Translations under genes and position numbers: made by a program | Source: Acidobacteria bacterium Ga0077553 | GTDB taxonomy: Bacteria > Acidobacteriota > Terriglobia > Bryobacterales > Bryobacteraceae | DNA: 37,480 nucleotides | NCBI GenBank assembly: GCA_001464575.1 | Contig: LNFE01000047.1 | Location: 1 to 37,480 of the forward strand | Reading direction: 5' to 3' | The notes under the pieces: generated by a model | The model's input: the letters and a program-made list of their open reading frames with translations, nothing else | Database searches by the model: none | Told to the model about the DNA's origin: nothing | Shown here: positions 9,301 to 18,111 of the stretch, in pieces | Layout: the number at the start of each line of letters is the position of its first letter | Position numbering within the stretch: position 1 is the stretch's first letter

Positions 9301-10240
9301 GCGCGCCCGCTGGAACCTCCCTAAAACCGAAGAGCAGCAGAACACCTTCTTCCGCATCCTCCTGCCCGATCTCGGCGAGGACAAAGCCAAACTCCCCGAA
9401 AACATCCGCCCCCCCGCCCAGATGGAAAAGGATAGCCGCGACTGGTTCCTCTCCCGCTCCATCGCCCAGATCCTGCACAACAACCCCGACCTGCATACCC
9501 CGGCGCTGCTCGCCCAAATGCCTACCCGCTATCGCAGCCCCATGGAAGAGGCCTTATGGGTCAACAGCGCCAAGTGGCTGCTCACCTACGAGACCCCCGT
9601 CCCCGCCGTAGGTGCACCCCCGCCGTCGCAAGATCCGCTCGCTCCCCGCCGGCAAGCCGCTGCCGAACTCGTCGCCCGCAGCATCACCAACAAAGACGCT
9701 GACGGCCGTCTCCGCGGCGCCGCCCTTTCGCTCGCGATCTCGGAGACCACTGTCCGCAACCACCCCGCCGTCAAGGCCGCCCTCCAGCCCATACAACCTG
9801 GCGTCTATGAGGAAGACCCCGCCGAAGTGAAGGCCATGAGCGCGGAGTGGCGCAAGAACTATGAATACTTCCGCGACTGGCTAGCCCCGGAGTTCCTCCG
9901 TCCCAATCGCGACGACCAGCAGGCATGCATGAGCTGCCACGGCGTGCCCGGTCGCGTGCCGTCCATGGAATTGCGCCCGGCCGACAACCGTGGCTACCTC
10001 TCCGCCGCCAACACCTACGCCAACTACAAGATTCTTTTGGAACGCGTCAGCGACACAGACGTCGATCAAAGCAAGCTGCTCCGGAAGCCGCTGAACGTAC
10101 AGTCCGGCAAGGAGGATGGTCACCAGGGCGGTCGCCGCTACAATCCCGAAGACCGTGCCTACGAGATCCTCCGCCGCTGGGCGCTCGACGCGGCCCGGCT
10201 CAAGAAATCCCAACCGCCATCGGAATCCGCCAAACTATAA
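6311..10240 (+). CDS. Very large secreted diheme c-type cytochrome with toroid/HEAT-like repeats
   Basis: About 1309 residues from the ATG at 6311, which opens a Sec signal MRALAFLIPFVAAAADF; a TTG seven codons earlier is a less likely start. Around residue 150 EPNDAIASAQPLDFG begins a pre-peptidase-like (PPC) beta domain ending DYFRIDY. A first heme site, CMSCH, is at residue ~328. The middle has prenyltransferase/squalene-cyclase-like helical repeats (QRPDGMWQFDPG; QDPYGRWNNHALTGMVTTAY near residues 590-610), then HEAT-like repeats (VKMVREAARWGLRQTL). A second CMSCH is at ~1206, in a short C-terminal cytochrome module. It probably acts in the periplasm as an electron-transfer or scaffold protein; no enzymatic motif is certain. 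Third codon positions are overwhelmingly C. The next gene follows after 15 bases, so they are probably co-transcribed. Confidence 0.75.
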   Translation: MRALAFLIPFVAAAADFTGSHQQSIPLAAGETVEVYAGLPQPSQLPANGRIAVEWAGYRKVLHAHDPDFYIVYRAPKAGAYTLKLTKIEDEEPIFNRPRWRETGTVEKLTAYPQRTPWPAGHKVALRTKLAKLNPGASTRGMVLEAEPNDAIASAQPLDFGSRDTLHITGGADDAEYFDNGLIGTSGLDYFRIDYKGTTPKLFTANLALPDPLVVAQLLVYTADGKEYREGANANERVHQQTESHRTAITRTFKPGGVYFLKVEANSPGYEVELRLRDLAPYSDPRKAVQQAIYDHMGQVDAWIMNRPRGAAVDRRIRDTGNLMGTHCMSCHTQSGVWGPTVAFQHGYRPENIVNYRHLVNTMYESLRPTNTLAEAANNTSLAPLDLGDGPAGTRAAGWNASTAEDFLAPRRLHAMQQIRAANHVLQSADPSGINAAGPGSNVGPAVVYRFAGKILAEAYKKTRNEKYLLALEEKAEKLLSTTPRYADDLANRILFSTDIFIPRDENLAARLKAQALADLGRLRQLQRPDGMWQFDPGSSPDGFTWKAKPDDADVDPAPTALALTALSAMGFNDADPQVKRGVVALLRVQDPYGRWNNHALTGMVTTAYAIHALARLYPATPPPPANFAPTPNESLADTVARFRAMAQLGLSPDDSRHLPAVLPGAAHPNPQVRYWAHIALGALHDERGIPAQITGLSDPVKMVREAARWGLRQTLLDDKGWDHLFAALPTMDDLGRETLAGALIMRADATMTRSNAGFPRLTAAIAKMMNQDPSPAVRAWATRAAWNWWIWNPPVREALNAAFIDSLERPEPSSLTETAKRYQTEALFIVNGHRSNGSKEHQYPELESLFSAITKRIDHPLLSRRIVEIAGTYYNQAGGDGGPGQMGYVTAGSAEMVGKAVYAYWNATSDQTKTRLALESAANATYDPLQKKLLEFSTSGPEEYRTLAATSLSDPRIITLNGTQEFLEPLMEQIQRGANEPERRVELVNPILKLFTRARWNLPKTEEQQNTFFRILLPDLGEDKAKLPENIRPPAQMEKDSRDWFLSRSIAQILHNNPDLHTPALLAQMPTRYRSPMEEALWVNSAKWLLTYETPVPAVGAPPPSQDPLAPRRQAAAELVARSITNKDADGRLRGAALSLAISETTVRNHPAVKAALQPIQPGVYEEDPAEVKAMSAEWRKNYEYFRDWLAPEFLRPNRDDQQACMSCHGVPGRVPSMELRPADNRGYLSAANTYANYKILLERVSDTDVDQSKLLRKPLNVQSGKEDGHQGGRRYNPEDRAYEILRRWALDAARLKKSQPPSESAKL

Positions 10241-10255
10241 ATAGGAGCCCCTCTC

Positions 10256-10981
10256 ATGATCCCCAACCTGAAAACTCTCCTCGTCGCCTGTTTCTTGCCC
10301 GTTGTGGCCTTCGCCCAGGGCGATTCCCGCCGCGCCGAGATTCGCGGCGGTGGCGGTAGCGGAAAGTGCACGATTGAAGTTGAAGTGGACGGGATTGCCG
10401 AAGTCATCATCGACCGCGAAATGGGTTACCTGCGCACCGTCGAAGGGCAGCGTGCCACTTGGCGCCGATTCGTCTGCAATCAGCCCATGCCCTCGAACCC
10501 AAACAACTTCCGGTTCCGTGGCATCGACGGCCGCGGCCGCCAAACGTTGATCCGTACTCCGCAAAACAATCGTGGCCGCGCGGTCGTTCAGTTGGAAGAC
10601 TCGAAAGGTGGACGCCACGGTTACACCTTCGACCTCGAATGGGACGGCGGCTCCGACTTCGGCGGCGGTCGTCCAGGTGGTGGCCGTCCTGGTGGCGGCG
10701 GCTGGGGCAACAACGACGGTTTCAATGGCGGCGGGAACTGGAACGCTCGCCAAGCGGAACGGGCCTGCGCCTCCGAGGTACAGGACCGCATCCGTCGCGA
10801 CTACAACCTTTCGTCCCGCATCGAGCGAATCCAGATGGATGACAATCGCGGTTCGAACGACAGCATCTACGGCCAAGCCAGCGCCCGGCAGCGCAATCGA
10901 ACCATCTATTTTGACTTCGACTGCCGCGTGAACCGCAACAACGGCAATGTCCGCAATGTACGGGTTACGGAACGCCGTTAA
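10256..10981 (+). CDS. Secreted Gly-rich protein of unknown function
   Basis: A 241-residue protein with a clear signal peptide (MIPNLKTLLVACFLPVVAFA, cleavage before QG) and a good AGGAG eight bases before the ATG. The mature part has an N-terminal beta-rich domain (CTIEVEVDGIAEVIIDREMG; FRFRGIDGRGRQTLI), a Gly/Pro-rich linker near residues 137-162, and a C-terminal domain with Arg/Asn-rich strands (RDYNLSSRIERIQMDDNRG). Four cysteines lie after the signal and could form disulfides. I do not recognise a named family; two-domain secreted proteins of this kind are common in Acidobacteria. It follows the diheme gene closely. Its stop codon interleaves with that of the convergent DUF1552 gene (TTAA). 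Confidence 0.7.
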   Translation: MIPNLKTLLVACFLPVVAFAQGDSRRAEIRGGGGSGKCTIEVEVDGIAEVIIDREMGYLRTVEGQRATWRRFVCNQPMPSNPNNFRFRGIDGRGRQTLIRTPQNNRGRAVVQLEDSKGGRHGYTFDLEWDGGSDFGGGRPGGGRPGGGGWGNNDGFNGGGNWNARQAERACASEVQDRIRRDYNLSSRIERIQMDDNRGSNDSIYGQASARQRNRTIYFDFDCRVNRNNGNVRNVRVTERR

Positions 10982-12306
10982 AGCGAAAGCCGCCCCGTAC
11001 TATCGCCAAAGCTCTCCACTTCGACGCCCGACCGGTTGAGCATATCGACGAACAGGTTCGCCGCCGGAGTCTTTTCCGCCGCGGCGACGTGCCGTCCACC
11101 CTTCAAGCCGCCCGCGTGCCCTGCGATGACCAGCGGCAAATTGTGGTTCGAATGCTGGTTGCCATCGCTGATCGCGCCGCCGTACAGGATCGTCGAATGA
11201 TCCAACAGACTGCCATCGCCGTCGTTGGTCGACTTCAGCCGTTCTACAAAATAGCTGAATAACTCCACGTGGTGTACGTTGATCTTCGTCACCTTCTCAA
11301 TGAAGTCCTCATTGTTTCGGTGATGCGTCAACGGGTGGTGCGGATCGGGCACGCCAATCTCGGGGTAGACGCGAACGCTCCCCTCGCGGCCCAACATCAT
11401 CGTTGAAACCCTTGTCAGATCCGACTGGAAAGCGATCGTCTGGAGATCGAACATCAGCTTCACGTACTCGCGATACGAGAAGGGGATCCCCGACGGCTTC
11501 TCGCCCGTCGGAATCTCGGGGTCCTTCTCGGCTTTCGCAATCCGCGTCTCCACCTCGCGGATCGCGGTGAGATACTCATCCATCTTCCGCCGGTCCGTCG
11601 AGCCCAGCGAAGACACGAGCGACTTCGTGTTCTCCCGCGTCAAGTCCAAAATGCTCTTCTTATAAAGTGCCCGCTTCGCTTTCGTCTCGGCATCCAGGCT
11701 AGGGTCCACCGTACCGAATAGCCGCTCAAAGACCGACCGTGGATTCACTTCCACCGCCATGGGAGAATCCGGATTCTTCCACGAAATGGAATTCGTGTAC
11801 GCACAACTCGACCCCGTGTCGCAGTTCCCGATCATTCGCGAGTCCTCGCAGCCCAACTGCAGCGAAGGCACCCGCGTCTCTGGCCCAAACTTCTGCGCGG
11901 CGATCTGGTCAAAAGTCGTGCCCGCGTGCACGTCGGCGCCCGCCGTATACTTCGGAATCGCGCCCGACAGAAAGCTGCCCGAAGCCTTCGCATGGCCGCC
12001 ACCCTTCGCCTTGTTCGCGGCATGGTTCGACAAACCCGAAACGACGACAATGTCTTCGCGGAATCGTTCGAGCGGCTTCAAAATCCGCGTGAACTCGAAA
12101 TCGGAACCAACTTTGGCCACCTGCCAATCCCGCATCATGATTCCGTTCGGCACGTATACAACCGCAATCCGGCGCGCTTTGTTGCCCGCTACCGACGGAG
12201 CGGCCAGCGCCGGACGCATGGCGTCCAGCAACGGGAGACCAATCACAGCACCCGCGCCGCGCAAGAGCATGCGGCGGGAAATGGATTTCTGTGCAAGGTA
12301 TGTCAT
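10978..12306 (-). CDS. DUF1552 family Tat-exported protein
   Basis: A 442-residue protein opening with a twin-arginine signal (SISRRMLLRGAGAVIGLPLL). The body has the DUF1552 hallmarks: RRIAVVYVPNGIMM, a metal-site-like SGLSNHAANKAKGGGHAKASGSFL, LQLGCEDSRMIGNCDTG, TRVSTMMLGREGSVRVYPEIG and the late HSNHNLPLVIAGHAGGLKGGRH. These proteins resemble the DUF1501/sulfatase-like alkaline phosphatase superfamily and are almost always encoded beside a DUF1592-type cytochrome, as here (24-base gap, same strand). The joint function is unknown; a periplasmic oxidative or hydrolytic role on polysaccharides has been supposed. A GGAGG precedes the ATG. Confidence 0.9.
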   Translation of the reverse strand: MTYLAQKSISRRMLLRGAGAVIGLPLLDAMRPALAAPSVAGNKARRIAVVYVPNGIMMRDWQVAKVGSDFEFTRILKPLERFREDIVVVSGLSNHAANKAKGGGHAKASGSFLSGAIPKYTAGADVHAGTTFDQIAAQKFGPETRVPSLQLGCEDSRMIGNCDTGSSCAYTNSISWKNPDSPMAVEVNPRSVFERLFGTVDPSLDAETKAKRALYKKSILDLTRENTKSLVSSLGSTDRRKMDEYLTAIREVETRIAKAEKDPEIPTGEKPSGIPFSYREYVKLMFDLQTIAFQSDLTRVSTMMLGREGSVRVYPEIGVPDPHHPLTHHRNNEDFIEKVTKINVHHVELFSYFVERLKSTNDGDGSLLDHSTILYGGAISDGNQHSNHNLPLVIAGHAGGLKGGRHVAAAEKTPAANLFVDMLNRSGVEVESFGDSTGRLSL

Positions 12307-12330
12307 TCGGATTTGCCTCCTGCGGCGGAA

Positions 12331-14645
12331 TTAGCCCTCTAGGACGAGCGCGGAGAATTGGTAGTTACGTGCGGGCAGTTTGGCCGAAATCGCCGCTATA
12401 ACTGGCTTGTCATAGCGCTCCAGGCCTCGCCCCAAGCTATAGGTCAACAGCTTCTCGGTCATCCCGCGAACAAAAGCACTCCGGTCTTCATTCAACAACG
12501 CCTTCAACTCCGTCGGCCCTTGAAACGTCTTCCCGCTCGGCAGCACCCCGGAAGGATCAATCGGGAAATCGCCATCCTGCATTCTCCACGCACCCACGGC
12601 GTTGAAGTTCTCCAATCCAAATCCCAATGGGTCCATCCGCGAGTGGCACGAGGCGCACGCAGGGTTCTTGCGGTGCTCTTCCATCTGCCGGCGAAGCGAC
12701 AGATTCTTGCCCGCTGAGGCGGCGGCGGTGCATTCAAGAGATTCTCTAGAATCCACTTGCCCCGCAGCACCGGCGAGGTCCGCGTCGAATACGAGGAAAT
12801 GGTCAAAACGCTGGCATGAGCCAGAATGCCGCCTCCCCGATTCGTCTGGCTCATATCGACCCGTCGAAACTCTGGACCGGTAACGTTTGGAACCCCGTAA
12901 AAGCGAGCCATTCGCTCATTCAGGTAGGTGTGCTTAGCGTCGAGGATGTCGAGAACGCTTCCGTCCTGCCGAATCAGATTCTCGAGGAACAGTTCCGTCT
13001 CCCGGCGCATCGACAGGCGAAGGCTGTCGTCGAAATCCGGAAACTTTTCAATATCCGGCTTCAAAACATCCACGTTCTTAAACTGCAGCCACTGGCCCGT
13101 GAAGTTCTCTACCAAAGCCGCGGCTTTCGGGTCGCGCAACATGCGGCGGACCTGTGCCGCCAACACAGCAGGCTGGCGTAGTGTCCCGCTGTCTGCGGCG
13201 CTGCGTAGCGCCGTATCGGGCATAGTACTCCACAAAAAGTAGGAGAGCCGCGAAGCCAACTCATGATTGTCGATCGCTGCAAACGGCTGCTTCGGACCCG
13301 CCGGTCGATCGCGCTCAACCCGGAACAGAAAATGTGGTGAAACGAGAATCCCTTGCAATGCCGTCGCTACGCCTTCTTCAAAGGAGTCCCCATGCTGGCG
13401 CGCCAGGGTATACAGCTTCACGAAGGGAGCGACCTCTGCGGCAGTGACCGGCCGCCGAAAGGCCTTCCGCGTGAAGCTGGAGACGATGGTTTGAGCACAC
13501 GCCGCTGTCTTGGCTGTGCATACAAAAACCGCGCGCCGGCTCGCCGGCGAGGGGCCCTCGGTCTGCGTGAACGGTCCACCAATATCGATGGACTCGTACC
13601 GGTTATCCACCCGTACCTCTACCCGATCCACCTTGATCTTCGTCCCGTACTTACGCAGCAACTCCTTGTCCGCTTCGGTGAGCTGGCCCCGCGCTCCCGA
13701 CAACTTCATGAAGTTTGTGCGCGTCGAAGGCTCCGGGCCGTTATACTTCGGCGGCAAGCCGTGATAGTTCTTCAGGTAGGTAGCGCTCAGCAGGTGTTCG
13801 CCCGCCGTCACCTTCGCCCGAACCTCCAGCACCTGACCTTCAAGATCGGTCCCGTCGTACTCAAAGGTCTGCACCAGCTTGCTGTCGATATAAAACGCCG
13901 GCGTCACCGGCATCGTCTGGTCCGGCCGATGTCCGTTCATCACTAACCGGAAGCTATACTCCCCATCCACCGGAAAACGATGCAGAACGTGGAACGCATG
14001 GTGCAGCGACAGCCCCGATTCGTCGTAGTGAAAGAGATCTTTCGGCAAAACCGGAATCCGCACCGGCGCCGAATAATGAACGGAAGCAGGTTTCAACTTC
14101 TCCGGGCCAAAAACGGCGGTCCGCACCGCCCGTTCGGCGGCATATAGGTACTTCTCCAGCAAAACCGGCGAAAGGCTCAGCGCGTCCGCAATGTTGTCGA
14201 AGCCAAACGCCGCCTCGTCGTTGGGAAAATCGTCAGCGGGACGAATATCGACACCCAACAAATCGCGAATCGTATTGTTGTACTCCGTCTTGTTCAAACG
14301 CCGCGCCGTCACGCGGCCCGGGTCCGGCTTCGCCGACCGATCCTGCCGGGCAAACCCGGTCTCCAGAATCGATGCAACGCTCTTCACATCGGCCGCCGGA
14401 GGCTTCGGAAATCCGGGCGGTGGCATCTCCCCCATCTTGATCTTCGCGACCACCCGCTCCCAGGTTTCGCGGGACTCATCAAACGACGCGGCTGTGTTCA
14501 GCGTCGCCAGATTCACGTCCCCGTTGGCCAACGCCTGATTATGGCAGGCCACGCAGTTCTTTTTGACGAAAGAGAAGACCGGCGCAGGGTCAGCGCCGCA
14601 GCAGGCGGCGGAAGTGAGGAGCGCCAATACGGCGGGACGGAGCAC
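12331..14645 (-). pseudogene. DUF1592/DUF1587/DUF1588/DUF1585 c-type cytochrome, frameshifted near its C-terminus
   Basis: It starts with GTG at 14645, after AGAGGTG, and opens with a signal peptide followed by heme site CVACH (residue 31), then MGEMPPPG and the DUF1587 motif RRLNKTEYNNTIRDLLGVD (~115-133). DUF1595 follows (SSFTRKAFRRPVTAAEV), then DUF1592 (LASRLSYFLWSTMPD) and DUF1588 (FAHASVLT-like ILAHASVLTISSYSTRTSPV). After KWILENLLNAPPPP at ~12735 the frame is lost. The sense resumes one frame over as ASAGKNLSLRRQMEEHR with CASCH and the DUF1585 end (TEKLLTYSLGRGLERYDKP), stopping at 12331. The usual Pro-rich NAPPPPPPPNVP stretch is also shortened, so this looks like a small deletion in a CCG repeat rather than a simple base error. 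It partners the DUF1552 gene just downstream. Confidence 0.8.
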
Positions 14646-14693
14646 GATGAAACGGCACCTCTATTAATAAAATATCACGACATCCCCGGCTCT

Positions 14694-16109
14694 CTACTGC
14701 CCTAATCGATTGATGCCGTCGAATGCCGCTACTTTATAACACTCCGCCAGCGTTGGATAGTTGAACACCGTATTGATGAAATAGTCGATCGAACCGCCAA
14801 AGCTCAACACCGCCTGCCCGATATGCACGAGTTCGCTCGCGCCCTCCCCCATAATGTGCACGCCGAGCAGTTGTTTGGTCTCCTGATGAAAAATCAACTT
14901 CAGAATTCCGATGGAATCGCCCAGGATCTGGCCCCGGGCAATCTCCCGATAGCGGGCTTTCCCAATTTCGTACGGGATATTCGCCTTGGTGAGCTCCTCT
15001 TCGCTTCTCCCCACCATGGAAATCTCGGGAATCGTGTAGATGCCATATGGAAACAGAGACGGCACACTCGTGGCCGGAACCCCGAACGCATGGCACGCCG
15101 CTAACCGCCCCTGCTCCATCGAAGTCGAAGCCAGACTGGGAAAGCCAATCACATCCCCCACGGCGTAGATGTTGGGCACTGATGTTTGGTAGTGCGCGTT
15201 GACCTTGATCCGGCCCCGGTCGTCCGCCGTCAATCCCTCCGCTTACAACTCCAGCTTCGCCGTGTTGCCAGTCCGCCCAATGCTATATAGCAGCTTTTCG
15301 GCAATCACCTGTTTGCCGCTGGCAAGGTGAATCTTCACCCGCCGCCCGTGCTCGTCTTCAAACTTTTCGATACCCGAAACGTCTTCGCCCAAGCGGAGTG
15401 TCACCCGGTTCTCTCGCATGTGATATGCCAGCGAGTCCGCAATTTCGTCATCGACAAAATCAAGCAGAATCGGCCTTTTATCGATCAAAGTCACCCGCAC
15501 GCCCAGCGTAGAAAAAATGGTGGTGTACTCGGTGCCGATCACGCCCGCGCCGACAATCGCCATCGTCTTTGGCAGATGGTCGAGCGAAAGAATCTCATCG
15601 CTCGTGAAGATTTCGGTTCCGTCGAAATCGATGTTGTCGCCCCTTGTCGCGGTCGTCCCCACGGCGACGATGATTTTTTCTGCACACAGGTCCTGGTGCC
15701 CATGCCCGTCTACGCTTAATACCCGAATGGTATTCGGGCCAATGAAACTAGCCGTGCCAAGCAGCATGTCCACCCCGTTGCGCTGCAACTGGTGACGGGA
15801 GATGTCCTGCTCATGTTTAATCACATGCGTCGTTCGAAACAACAAATCTTGCATCGTGATGTGCTGCTTGACCGAATACGACGACCCATAGAAGCCTTTC
15901 TCGCGATACCCCGACAAGTGCAGCACCGCTTCGCGGAGGGTCTTGCTTGGAATCGTCCCGGTGTTGATGCAGGCGCCGCCTACCACCGCCTTCTTCTCGA
16001 TCAGCGCCACGCGCTTTTCGAGTTTCGCGGCCTGGATCGCTGCCCGTTGCCCACCGGGCCCCGAGCCGATCACGACCAAGTCATAGTCAAATTCGCTGGT
16101 CCGAAGCAT
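14694..16109 (-). pseudogene. sthA: Soluble pyridine nucleotide transhydrogenase, interrupted by an in-frame TAA
   Basis: The first 288 codons give a flavin disulfide-reductase fold: FAD motif VVIGSGPGGQRAA, GGACINTGTIPSKTL (the transhydrogenase form of the active site, which lacks the CxxxxC redox pair), NAD motif AIVGAGVIGTEYT, and LLYSIGRTGNTAKLEL. Then TAA (15243-15245). The same frame continues [30 protein letters not shown], and a complete dimerisation domain ([28 protein letters not shown]) to 14694. Total length, 471 residues, equals intact SthA. One base (for example GAA to TAA) explains the break. Intact SthA moves hydride between NADPH and NAD+ in the cytosol. The separated halves would not fold into an active enzyme unless the stop is read through or is a sequence error. 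Confidence 0.85.
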
Positions 16110-16114
16110 ACTCT

Positions 16115-16120
16115 ATTATC
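16115..16120 (-). promoter_or_regulatory. Candidate -10 element for sthA with almost no leader
   Basis: On the minus strand GATAAT is followed by AGAGT and then the sthA ATG. Transcription starting six to eight bases after the -10 would begin at or one or two bases inside the ATG, i.e. a leaderless message. A weak -35 (AAGACA) lies 18 bases further upstream. Confidence 0.35.
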
Positions 16121-16242
16121 CCTATCGGTCTATCCCTTGTCTTCGCATAGGTAGGATTACCCCGGACCCATCCTTTGACGCTGACTGACATTTTTGATAT
16201 TGCTCCCCAACTTGGAGGGACCACGTCTAAACGCCTCATTTC

Positions 16243-18111
16243 ATGAATACTTGTTCTTATTGCTGGCTCCTGGGCGCAAACCCCCACGGGCGAGATCAGC
16301 GGAACCGTCTCGGACTCTAGCGGAGCCGTCATCGCCGGCGCCAAAGTCATCGTGACGAACCACGCCACCAACGTGCAGCGCCTCGCTGGATTGAATGAGC
16401 TGGGCCTTTACAGCGTGCCGGGGCTCCCGCCGGGCATCTTCGACATCCATGTAGAAAAGCCAGGATTCACAGTGCAGTCCCGGACTGGCGTAGATCTCCA
16501 AACTGGGCAAGTTGCGAAAATCGACGTGAACATGCAGGTCGGCAACGTCGCGCAGACCGTAGAGGTCACCGCCGACCCGCCTGTGATCGAAAGCGCAACC
16601 ATTATCGGAACGCTGATCGAAAACAAGCGCATCGTCGAACTCCCCCTCAACGGCCGCAATTATCTGCAACTCGCTTCGCTCATTCCAGGCGCCACAACGA
16701 ACGGCCCGGCCTCCTCGAAAGGCCAACAGCGGATGGGCGGCGCGCGCAGCAGCTTCGAGTTAAACGTCGCGGGTCAGCGCGTCCACTATAAACACTTCTC
16801 TCTCGATGGGATGGAGAACACCGATCCCAACTTCAACACCTACCTCTTCCTCCCGGCGGAGTACGGCCGAGCCATTGCCCAGGTCAACGCCACGACGAAG
16901 AGTGGCGCCAACGATTTCCTCGGAACCGCCTTCGAGTTCCTCCGCAACGCCAAGCTCGACGCCAAGAATTACTTTGACCGCAAGGATCTGCCCAAGCCGG
17001 CCTTCCAACGAAATCAGTTCGGCGGAACCGTCACCGGGCGCATCCTCCGCGACAAGCTCTTTTTCATGGGCAATTACGAAGGTCTCCACGAACGCCGCGC
17101 GCTGACCCAAACCGGCGCCCTCCCCACGGCCGCCCTCCATTCCGGCTACATCGGCCGCGCCATTGTTGATCCGTTTTCAACCGGCCGGGTTGCTCTCCCC
17201 GGTAACGTCATTCCGGCCAGCCGGATTCAGGCTTCTTCGGCAAAAGTCCTGAACGACTTTTACCCGCTGCCCAACAACACCGGTGCCACGGGCCTGGCCA
17301 ACAACTACATCAACAACGAAGGCCGCAACAGCGATGGGAACCAAGGGCCCGGCCGTCTGGACTGGTCGCAGTCGTCAAGCTCGAACTTCTTCTTCCGCTT
17401 CTCGCAGACCGTCGAGCCGCGGTATATCCCCTCTGTCATCAACGGCCAAGGAAACCTGGCGTCGATCTACGCTCAGCAGGGCGTCCTCGGCCACACCAAG
17501 GTTCTCGGGGCGAATAAGGTCAACGAACTCAGGTTCGGCGTGAACTACTTTAAGAGCTCCAACCTGCAAACCCGTGCCGGCGTCCGCAACGTCGTTGAGG
17601 ACGCCGGCATCCCGGCTATCGACCGCACGAACCCCCTGTTCTGGGGTATCCCCGTTCTTCAGATCTCCGGCTACTCGAACGTCGGCGAATGCAACGATTG
17701 CCCTTTCGTCAACTGGAATACGACAGGCATGGTTACCGACAACTTCTCCTGGAATCGCGGCAAGCACCAGTTCAAAATCGGCGCCGTGGTCCCCCGCGGC
17801 CGCTTCTCTTTCAGCGGCCAATATTCCGGCGATCCGACGGCTGATTTCCTCCTCGGTGCGATGTCGAACACGGAAGGCCAGGTCGGCGCGCCAATCGCCA
17901 ACATGCGCAGCAACTACCTGGCCCTGTACATCCAGAACACCTGGAAACTGACGCCGAACAAACTCTTCCGGATCTCCGAGCGCCAGCGTCTGGAGTTCCG
18001 TTCCGAATTCTTCAATCTCCCGAATCACCCGATTTTTGCCCCGCCCGGCACCACGCTCCGGACGGTGAACTATCTCGACAACTTCAGTTCGCTTTGAAGT
18101 ATCAATTCTGA
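16243..18111 (+). pseudogene. TonB-dependent receptor relic with carboxypeptidase-regulatory-like domain
   Basis: The sense frame carries LIAGSWAQTPTGEISGTVSD (end of a signal peptide and start of the N-terminal domain), VPGLPPGIFDIHVEKPGF, plug motif RIVELPLNGRNYLQLASLIPG and barrel strands up to LYIQNTWKLTP. Damage is multiple. There is no start codon in frame; the ATG at 16243 is one base out. LFLP joins directly to AEYGRAIAQVN, missing ~18 residues (SxDAxxEFxxQT). NTWKLTPNKL joins FRISERQRLEFRSEFFN, missing ~450 residues compared with the intact paralogue at 27527-31060. The true C-terminus SRQLQFALKYQF is reached only by a frame change near 18072. Such receptors import glycans or siderophores across the outer membrane; this one is dead. 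Confidence 0.8.

Noticed and set aside
7469..9517. 682-codon open frame on the minus strand inside the large cytochrome gene
   Set aside because: It mirrors the strongly C-ending codons of the real gene; the translation is Gly/Glu-rich without motifs.
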